From Candidatus Woesearchaeota archaeon (GTDB lineage: Archaea; Nanobdellota; Nanobdellia; Woesearchaeales; ARS49), in assembly GCA_016203425.1 (NCBI GenBank), contig JACQMU010000106.1, forward strand, positions 1-14,501: 14,501 nt of DNA. Reading direction: 5' to 3'. The notes below the pieces were generated by a model. It had not been told where the DNA came from. It searched no databases and was given only the letters and a program-made list of their open reading frames with translations. Made by a program: the position numbers and the translations under genes. The stretch's first letter is position 1. Each line of letters starts with the position of its first letter. Shown one piece after another: positions 1 to 4,488 of this stretch.

Positions 1-91
1 AGTTTAGTTGACGACAATAGTTACGCATAGTATAATACGCCAACTAAATTGTAAAAGACAGACTACTTTATGCATTACTTCTGTCTTTTAC
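1..91. repeat. Two adjacent inverted repeats (potential hairpins)
   Basis: Bases 1-10 pair with 41-50 (10 pairs, one G-T) around a 30-nt loop. Immediately after, 51-61 (GTAAAAGACAG) pairs perfectly with 81-91 (CTGTCTTTTAC) around a 19-nt loop. The two stems abut exactly at 50/51. No coding frame is convincing here. They could be hairpins ending an upstream transcript, operator-like sites, or the end of a small mobile element cut by the window edge. No T-run follows the second stem, which weakens the terminator reading. Confidence 0.55.
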
Positions 92-102
92 TAATTGTTT
101 GA

Positions 103-119
103 ATTCGAAAGATTTATCT
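103..119 (+). promoter_or_regulatory. BRE/TATA promoter of the tandem RHH gene
   Basis: ATTCGAAAGATTTATCT resembles an archaeal BRE (CGAAAG) followed by a TATA box (ATTTATCT). The same TTCGAAAG-plus-TTTAT arrangement recurs at 9233-9250. The TATA centre lies about 27 bases before the ATG at 143, so the message could start at or near that ATG and be leaderless. Confidence 0.5.
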
Positions 120-142
120 AATAAGTGAAGATTAAACACTTC

Positions 143-502
143 ATGGTTGCTTATGAACAGAGTGAATGGTTCGAGCATAATGTATACCGTTCAGTTCATT
201 TTCCAAAAAGTTTGGATGACAAATTGCGTAAAATTGCTGTTCGAGAACAAAAGAGTGTTGGCCAAGTTGTTAGGGATGCATTACAATCGCAAGTTAATTC
301 ATATGAGCCAACAAATAAAACTTTTGATGATATTAACAAATCAAAAACCATCGTATTAAGAACAATCTATATTCCAAGAACTCTTGATGAAGAACTACGC
401 AGATTTGCTTTTCGTGCTGAGAAACCAAAATGTGACGTTATAATAGAACTCGTACGCGCTGAACTCAAAAAGTATGATAAAGCATGGAAGTATAACCAAT
501 AA
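143..502 (+). CDS. Tandem ribbon-helix-helix (CopG-like) putative DNA-binding protein
   Basis: The 119-residue protein holds two similar units. Residues about 15-52 (YRSVHFPKSLDDKLRKIA) and about 72-110 (LRTIYIPRTLDEELRRFA) each show a short beta strand, a Pro-Ser/Thr-Leu-Asp turn, and two helices, as in CopG/MetJ-type RHH proteins. Such proteins normally dimerise through one strand per chain, so two units in one chain suggest a single-chain pseudo-dimer that binds DNA. The start was set at ATG 143 because a TATA box centred near 116 predicts a start about there; GTG 125 in the same frame would add six residues. Its codons are A-rich, unlike neighbours whose plus strand is T/G-rich, hinting at transfer. 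No toxin partner is visible, so an antitoxin role is unsupported here. The RHH fold call is from pattern, not search. Confidence 0.65.
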   Translation: MVAYEQSEWFEHNVYRSVHFPKSLDDKLRKIAVREQKSVGQVVRDALQSQVNSYEPTNKTFDDINKSKTIVLRTIYIPRTLDEELRRFAFRAEKPKCDVIIELVRAELKKYDKAWKYNQ

Positions 503-574
503 TTCTCTTTTCAATAACACAAATTCTTAAAATCCTGTGTTCACGATGGCATCATTGTTTCCCCCGCATTCACA

Positions 575-586
575 ACATTTAAATAT
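575..586 (+). promoter_or_regulatory. Probable TATA region for the membrane regulator and redox cluster
   Basis: ACATTTAAATAT is a TATA-like element centred near 581. It lies about 20-28 bases before the in-frame ATGs at 600 and 609, fitting a leaderless or nearly leaderless start. No Shine-Dalgarno motif precedes either ATG. Confidence 0.4.
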
Positions 587-599
587 TGAATACTTTACA

Positions 600-1103
600 A
601 TGGTTGTAATGTTATCCCAGAAAACTGTTGGTTTGTGCATGATGGTTATTGCTGTTGTTTTGTTTACTGTTGGTTTTATCTACGTTCAGAATGTTGAAAG
701 CGCGCTTCTTGCAGGCCACCAATTGACGACTTCTGGCGAGTGCACGCACCCTACTGGTGCTGCTTGTCCTTTTCAGGAGCTTAACCAACTTGCTGTTCCT
801 AAATTTGTTGCGCTGTTGATTGATGTTGTTTTGTTCATCAGTGGTTTGTTTTTATTTCTTCAAAAAAAGCCTGAGGAGAAAGCGTTGTCAAATGCAAGGA
901 AGGCTGCAAAATCATTGGGCGGTGATGAAGCAAAACTGTTTGACATTATTGTTCAGGCAAATGGTTTGGTGTTTCAGAATGAGCTTGTTGAGAAAATGGC
1001 TCTTTCAAAAGTAAAGATTACGCGTTTGTTGGACAAGCTTGAGGCAAAAGGCCTTGTTGAGCGCAGGCGCCGTGGAATGACTAATGTTGTTGTTCTAAAA
1101 TGA
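600..1103 (+). CDS. Membrane-anchored winged-helix (MarR-like) putative regulator with two extracytoplasmic cysteines
   Basis: This 167-residue protein has a membrane helix near residues 10-28, a short loop holding two cysteines (C...THPTGAAC, eight apart), a second helix near 69-87, then a cytosolic tail. The tail (about 110-167) has the look of a winged helix: an initial helix (KLFDIIVQANG), a recognition region (MALSKVKITRLLDKLEAKGLV) and a basic wing (ERRRRG). Membrane-bound winged-helix proteins of this layout are known in archaea, mostly uncharacterised. Its stop overlaps the next start by four bases (ATGA), so it is translationally coupled to the VKOR-Trx gene. The loop cysteines outside the membrane, next to a disulfide-forming enzyme, suggest a redox sensor; that is inference. 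In-frame starts at GTG 537 and ATG 609 are alternatives; the TATA position favours 600 or 609. Confidence 0.65.
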   Translation: MVVMLSQKTVGLCMMVIAVVLFTVGFIYVQNVESALLAGHQLTTSGECTHPTGAACPFQELNQLAVPKFVALLIDVVLFISGLFLFLQKKPEEKALSNARKAAKSLGGDEAKLFDIIVQANGLVFQNELVEKMALSKVKITRLLDKLEAKGLVERRRRGMTNVVVLK

Positions 1104-1879
1104 ATAAAAAAGCTTGGTTGATTTTGATTGCTTTGTCTGGAACTTTGATAACTGGTTATTTGAGCTATGTTCATTTTACTAATACAGTGCCTTTTTGTGG
1201 AACAGAGGGAATAACTGGCTGTTCAACTGTTGTTGCCAGCCATTACGCAAAGATTGGTTTTGTGCCTGTTGCTTTTGCTGGTTTTGTTGCGTGGCTGTCG
1301 CTCTTGTTTATTGCTTTTTTGTTGTGGTTTGATGACGACAACAAACGTGCTGCTCACAAAATTGGTTTAGGAATAACTGCGGTTGGAATTGTTGCTGCCG
1401 GTTATTTTAATGGCGTCATGTTTTTTAAGCTCGGTGCTTTTTGTCCATGGTGTGAGAGCGCTCATTCTCTGATGGTACTTTATTTTTTTATGCTTGCGCA
1501 GGGCGTGTTCACAACGAAGAGGCTGTTGAAGAGCTTAATTGCTGGCTTGTTATTGTTTGCGCTGCCTTTTGGTGCAGTTGGTTTTGATGGCGCAAATAAT
1601 GCAGATGCTTCTTTGCTTGTTGATTGTTTGTCTGAAAAAAATGTTGTAATGTATGGCACGTACTGGTGCCCACATTGCAAGGAACAAAAAGCATTGTTTG
1701 GTGAGTCTTTTGAGAGAATAAAGTATATCGAATGTGCAGAAAAAGACAATCCCCGTCAGCAAACAGCCGAGTGCAAAATTGCTGGCATTAAGCAGTATCC
1801 GACGTGGATAAAAGATACTGGTGACAGAATAACAGGAACGCAATCTTTGGAGTCTTTGAAAGAATGGGCGGGTTGTTAA
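1100..1879 (+). CDS. VKOR-family thiol oxidoreductase fused to a thioredoxin-like domain
   Basis: The 259-residue protein matches the vitamin K epoxide reductase family. The first helix (5-25) is followed by a loop with the shuttle cysteine pair C33 and C41 (GCSTVVASHYAKIGFVPVA is a typical VKOR stretch). Further helices lead to the active CxxC, C115-P-W-C118. After the last helix (about 141-161) comes a thioredoxin-like domain with Y-W-C190-P-H-C193 and a cis-proline motif Q-Y-P234-T-W. VKOR homologues take electrons from a partner thioredoxin or DsbA and pass them to a quinone, so they drive disulfide formation outside the cytoplasm. Fusion to the thioredoxin partner is known in bacteria, plants and some archaea. 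The start overlaps the preceding stop by four bases. Extra cysteines C176, C212, C225 and C259 lie in the Trx part and are not explained by the family. Confidence 0.93.
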   Translation: MNKKAWLILIALSGTLITGYLSYVHFTNTVPFCGTEGITGCSTVVASHYAKIGFVPVAFAGFVAWLSLLFIAFLLWFDDDNKRAAHKIGLGITAVGIVAAGYFNGVMFFKLGAFCPWCESAHSLMVLYFFMLAQGVFTTKRLLKSLIAGLLLFALPFGAVGFDGANNADASLLVDCLSEKNVVMYGTYWCPHCKEQKALFGESFERIKYIECAEKDNPRQQTAECKIAGIKQYPTWIKDTGDRITGTQSLESLKEWAGC

Positions 1880-1882
1880 CAC

Positions 1883-1896
1883 TGAAACTAGTTTCA
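1883..1896. promoter_or_regulatory. Perfect 14-bp palindrome, candidate operator
   Basis: TGAAACTAGTTTCA is its own reverse complement. It lies four bases after the VKOR-Trx stop and about 65 before the next start. A half-site-like GTTTCA recurs at 1915-1920, just before a TATA-like TATATAA at 1923-1929. It lacks the T-run expected of a terminator, so an operator for an internal promoter is the likelier reading. This is inferred from symmetry and position only. Confidence 0.4.
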
Positions 1897-1902
1897 TCAT
1901 TA

Positions 1903-1929
1903 TTCCTATAAGGTGTTTCAGGTATATAA
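1903..1929 (+). promoter_or_regulatory. Possible internal promoter before the His/Cys-rich peptide gene
   Basis: Two TATA-like stretches occur: CCTATAAG near 1905-1911 and TATATAA at 1923-1929. A clear Shine-Dalgarno GGAGGT at 1948-1953 sits seven bases before the ATG at 1961. A start from the first box (near 1935) would keep that site in the leader; a start from the second (near 1953) would remove it. Which box is used cannot be told. Confidence 0.35.
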
Positions 1930-1960
1930 CCATTAAATTAACAAACTGGAGGTTTGAATA

Positions 1961-2224
1961 ATGGAAAAACATAGTTGTTGTGAGGGGCATGGCGGCCATG
2001 CTGGAAATCATGCAGGGCATAATTATGCTGCGTACATTATTGGGGCAGTAATTTTGTTAATTGTGGTTTTGTTGATTGCAAATAATGCTTTGGGCACAGG
2101 GCCTGTAAACAATGGCGCAAATGCCGTGGCTAAACAATGCGGTGGCATGATTAACAATGCTGCACAAAATAATGTTTTGCCGGCAGGCATGTCGCAGGAA
2201 GAGCATGAAAGCCATCACAGATAA
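1961..2224 (+). CDS. Small His/Cys-rich single-helix membrane protein, unknown
   Basis: This 87-residue protein is not recognised as a named family. Its first 22 residues are very rich in possible metal ligands (H4, C6, C7, H10, H13, H17, H20), followed by one membrane helix (about 23-41, YIIGAVILLIVVLLIA), an Asn/Ala/Gly-rich stretch with one Cys, and a histidine-containing end (HESHH). A strong GGAGGT seven bases before ATG 1961 fixes the start. There is no typical signal peptide; the helix could act as an anchor with the His/Cys end in the cytoplasm. It lies between VKOR-Trx and DUF302 genes, so a metal- or thiol-handling role fits, but nothing shows it directly. Confidence 0.75.
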   Translation: MEKHSCCEGHGGHAGNHAGHNYAAYIIGAVILLIVVLLIANNALGTGPVNNGANAVAKQCGGMINNAAQNNVLPAGMSQEEHESHHR

Positions 2225-2227
2225 CAA

Positions 2228-2267
2228 TAAATATTTATGCATGCAGTGCAAGTCCGCATTGCGGAGG
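2228..2267 (+). promoter_or_regulatory. AT palindrome and hairpin abutting the ribosome binding site of the DUF302 gene
   Basis: ATAAATATTTAT (2228-2239) is a perfect palindrome and could serve as a TATA box. Next, GCAGTGC (2243-2249) can pair with GCATTGC (2256-2262), seven pairs with one G-T around a six-base loop. The Shine-Dalgarno GGAGG (2263-2267) follows directly. In a transcript from upstream the stem would stack against the ribosome site; an internal start near 2260 would skip it. Confidence 0.35.
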
Positions 2268-2272
2268 CGATA

Positions 2273-2665
2273 ATGATGAAACAGGAAGATGTAATTTATT
2301 GTGTTGGAACAGAAAAGAGTTTTTCTGATGCAGTTGTTGCTGTGTTGAAAGCTGTTGACCAGAAGAACTGGACTGTGTTTCAAATAATTGATATTCAGGA
2401 GCGTTTGGCTGCAAAGGGTTTCAAGCAGGATGCATTGAAAATTATAGAAATTTGTTCTGGCAAGCATGCAAACAAATTGTTGTTGCAGAACAAGCTTGTT
2501 TCGTTATGCATGCCTTGTAAGATTAATGTTTTTGTCGACAAGAATAAGGTTTTTATCGCAGGCATGCGCCCATCAATTGTTTCACAGCTTTTTGATGGCG
2601 TCAAGCAGGATGATGCCTCTGCTGTTGAGGCTGAATTAAAGGAAATTATTGACTCAGCAAGGTGA
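2273..2665 (+). CDS. DUF302-family protein
   Basis: The 130-residue protein fits DUF302, small alpha/beta proteins of unknown biochemical function. The typical second half is visible: an IEIC stretch (C61), then SLCMPCKINVFVDKNKVFIA with a C79-M-P-C82 pair. In most members this segment reads like L-P-C-x-V-x-V. No signal peptide or membrane helix is seen, so it is probably cytosolic. The start at ATG 2273 (or ATG 2276) was chosen because GGAGG at 2263-2267 lies five bases before; an upstream in-frame ATG at 2237 has no such site. The end is four bases before the DUF411 gene. DUF302 genes often lie near sulfur- or redox-related genes, which agrees with this context. Confidence 0.8.
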   Translation: MMKQEDVIYCVGTEKSFSDAVVAVLKAVDQKNWTVFQIIDIQERLAAKGFKQDALKIIEICSGKHANKLLLQNKLVSLCMPCKINVFVDKNKVFIAGMRPSIVSQLFDGVKQDDASAVEAELKEIIDSAR

Positions 2666-2669
2666 AAGC

Positions 2670-3125
2670 ATGAAAAAAGCAGCTATCATTATTGGAATTT
2701 TGTTGTTGTCTGTTTTGGCAGGCTGTGCCTCGAGTAAGCTTGATCCTGCTTTTGTTGGCCAGAAGATTACTGTTTTTAAGTCTGAAAGTTGTGGCTGTTG
2801 TGATTTGTATGTTAATTATTTGAAAAAACAGGGCTTTAATGTTGAAGTGCAGGACATGCTTGACCTTAGTGATATTAAGAAAGAGCTTAATGTTCCTCAG
2901 GAAGTACGGAGTTGTCATGTTTCAAAGGTTGGTGATTATTTTGTTGAGGGCCATGTTCCTGTTGAGGCAATCACAAAATTGTTGAAAGAGAAACCACCAA
3001 TTGCTGGCATTGCTTTGCCAGGGATGCCTTCTGGTTCTCCTGGAATGCCTGGTGCAAAGAATGAGCCTTTTGTTGTTTTGGCTGTTGGCAAGGATGGCAA
3101 AATAACTGAGTTTATGAGGCTTTAA
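2670..3125 (+). CDS. DUF411-family lipoprotein, putative extracytoplasmic metal-binding protein
   Basis: The 151-residue protein begins with a lipoprotein signal (MKKAAIIIGILLLSVLAGC, lipobox L-A-G-C19). The DUF411 core follows: S-C41-G-C43-C44-D, then a helix, R-S-C82-H83, E-G-H95-V-P, and A-L-P-G-M-P...G-S-P-G-M-P (M119, M126). These Cys, His and Met positions are the conserved candidates for metal binding in the family, which is often found beside copper genes. The start at ATG 2670 follows AAGGTGA and gives a proper signal; an in-frame start at 2649 would put charged residues ahead of it and overlap the upstream gene. It would be anchored on the outer face of the membrane, where VKOR-Trx also works. 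Metal identity is not shown here. Confidence 0.88.
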   Translation: MKKAAIIIGILLLSVLAGCASSKLDPAFVGQKITVFKSESCGCCDLYVNYLKKQGFNVEVQDMLDLSDIKKELNVPQEVRSCHVSKVGDYFVEGHVPVEAITKLLKEKPPIAGIALPGMPSGSPGMPGAKNEPFVVLAVGKDGKITEFMRL

Positions 3126-3126
3126 A

Positions 3127-3648
3127 ATGAAAACAAAAATTTTTGTCACGCCAGTTGTTGCATTGTTGGCAAGCCGTGTTGTGCACGCGCATTGTCCGTT
3201 GTGTACTGCTGGAATCATGGCAGTTGCTGGTGGTGCTACATATTTTGGCGTGAATAAGGTTGTGATTGCTTTGTTAGTTGGTGCTTTTGGTGCATCAACT
3301 GGTTTGTGGGTTGCAAGGAGTTTGAAGAAAGAATATTTTCGTTTTCAGAAATCTGTTGTTGTTCTGAGTTCTTTTTTGCTGACTGTTGTTCCGTTGCTGC
3401 CTTTTATTTACGCGATTTATCCTTTGCAGATTTCGTTTGCAGGTGATTATGGTTCTTTGCTTAACAGAACGTATGTGCTTAATGCTTCTTTGTTGAGCAG
3501 TGTTTTTGGTGCGTGGATTGTTGCTGTTGCTCCGTGGCTGAGCAGCAGGATAACTAATCTTCGTGGTAGCCATTTGCCGTTTCAAGGCATTGGCTTGACA
3601 TTGCTTATGTTAATTGCCACAAGTATTGTCATTCAAGTGGGGTTGTAA
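3127..3648 (+). CDS. Polytopic membrane protein with a lumenal CPLC motif, unknown
   Basis: This 173-residue protein starts one base after the DUF411 stop. An N-terminal hydrophobic segment (about 5-20, possibly a cleaved signal ending in VHA) is followed at once by A-H22-C23-P-L-C26-T-A-G. About four further helices follow, near 42-63, 76-98, 118-138 and 153-171. The HCPLC motif at the outer membrane edge is a possible redox or metal site. I do not recognise a characterised family; similar HCPLC-type proteins seem familiar beside VKOR genes in archaea, but I cannot verify that. It shares one base with the next start (TAATG), so the pair is coupled and may form a complex. Confidence 0.75.
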   Translation: MKTKIFVTPVVALLASRVVHAHCPLCTAGIMAVAGGATYFGVNKVVIALLVGAFGASTGLWVARSLKKEYFRFQKSVVVLSSFLLTVVPLLPFIYAIYPLQISFAGDYGSLLNRTYVLNASLLSSVFGAWIVAVAPWLSSRITNLRGSHLPFQGIGLTLLMLIATSIVIQVGL

Positions 3649-4052
3649 TGATTACTGTTGTTGTCAGCATAATTGTTCTTTTTTTTGTATTACTTGGTGT
3701 TAAGGAATTGTTGCCTGCGCGCTTCAAAAAGTTTGTTTGTGCTTTGTGTGGCGCTGTTGTGCTGACATGGCTTGGTTTGCTCTTTGCGTCATATTCTGAT
3801 ACTGTTGTTATTGCTTTGCTGATGGGTGGTAGTGTTGTCGGCATTACTTATGTTGTTAGTGAAAAGTTTCCTTTGTTTCGCCTGCCGGTTTTCTTGACGC
3901 TTTTGTTTGTTGCTTACAGTGTTATAAAATTGTCTTTTGATGCTCGCAGTGTTGTTTTAATAGTACTTTTGTGGGTATTATTCACTGCTGTTTTCTTGTA
4001 CAAAAATAATAAATTAATAGAAAAGATTGTTGCGTGCTGCCGTAATTGGTGA
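3648..4052 (+). CDS. Polytopic membrane protein with an FVCALC motif, unknown
   Basis: The 134-residue protein has helices near 2-18, 31-48, 52-70, 79-94 and 100-117. After the first helix comes a basic stretch (ARFKK) and then F-V-C31-A-L-C34-G-A-V-V-L-T-W. The positive-inside rule would place this CxxC on the cytoplasmic edge. The end carries a second pair, C130-C131, in a basic tail. It overlaps the preceding stop by one base and is the last gene of the cluster; its stop codon directly abuts the stop of the convergent rhodanese gene with no spacer. No known family is assigned. With the CPLC protein before it, it could make a thiol relay across the membrane, which is inference. Confidence 0.75.
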   Translation: MITVVVSIIVLFFVLLGVKELLPARFKKFVCALCGAVVLTWLGLLFASYSDTVVIALLMGGSVVGITYVVSEKFPLFRLPVFLTLLFVAYSVIKLSFDARSVVLIVLLWVLFTAVFLYKNNKLIEKIVACCRNW

Positions 4053-4454
4053 TTATTTGAAGGTTTTGTCTGTAACAGTGTATCCTGCTGCGTCCCATGC
4101 TTTCATGCCGCCGTTTAAGTGATAAATTTTTGTGTATCCCAAGTCTTGAAGTTGTTTTGTTGCTGAGGTGCTCATTCTTCCTGTTCTGCAGTAAACTAAG
4201 AGTGGTGTGTTTTTGTCTTTTGGAAGTTTATCAGTGTGAGCTGCCATGTTTTCCCAGTCTTCTATAATTGCGTCTGTTTTTTCAAGTTTGCCTTCGTATG
4301 GTGTGTGGACGTTTAGAACAAATAATCCTGTTTTTTCTTTGTTGTCAAGAAGTTCTTTTGCTCTGTGTGCATCTATGTTTTGCAGTTCTTTTTGTTGTTG
4401 TGGCGCGCAGGATGCAATTAACAAAAGCAGGAGTATTATTGTTAGGGTTTTCAT
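4053..4454 (-). CDS. Rhodanese-domain lipoprotein
   Basis: The 133-residue protein begins with a lipoprotein signal (lipobox L-I-A-S-C16). A single rhodanese domain follows: NIDAHRAKELLD, then FVLNVHTPYE (usually D-V-R/H), and the active loop V-Y-C89-R-T-G-R-M-S. It ends with L-N-G-G-M-K-A-W, a hallmark of the family. C89 would carry a persulfide. The domain is exported and lipid-anchored, so it would act on sulfur compounds outside the cytoplasm. The gene converges on the redox cluster with zero bases between stops. It lies 33 bases after the RNR stop on the same strand and appears to have its own TATA box. The start is ATG 4454; no longer frame is plausible. Confidence 0.92.
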   Translation of the reverse strand: MKTLTIILLLLLIASCAPQQQKELQNIDAHRAKELLDNKEKTGLFVLNVHTPYEGKLEKTDAIIEDWENMAAHTDKLPKDKNTPLLVYCRTGRMSTSATKQLQDLGYTKIYHLNGGMKAWDAAGYTVTDKTFK

Positions 4455-4478
4455 TTAAGTAAAGAAATGTGGTGTGAG

Positions 4479-4488
4479 TTAATAAATT
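4479..4488 (-). promoter_or_regulatory. TATA box for the rhodanese gene, overlapping the RNR stop
   Basis: On the minus strand TTTATTAA is centred near 4482, about 27 bases before the ATG at 4454. This predicts a leaderless or nearly leaderless message. It runs into the RNR stop codon (4490-4488). Cotranscription from RNR is also possible. Confidence 0.4.

Noticed and set aside
1..91. CRISPR-like repeats
   Set aside because: Only two unlike inverted repeats, no direct repeat-spacer periodicity.
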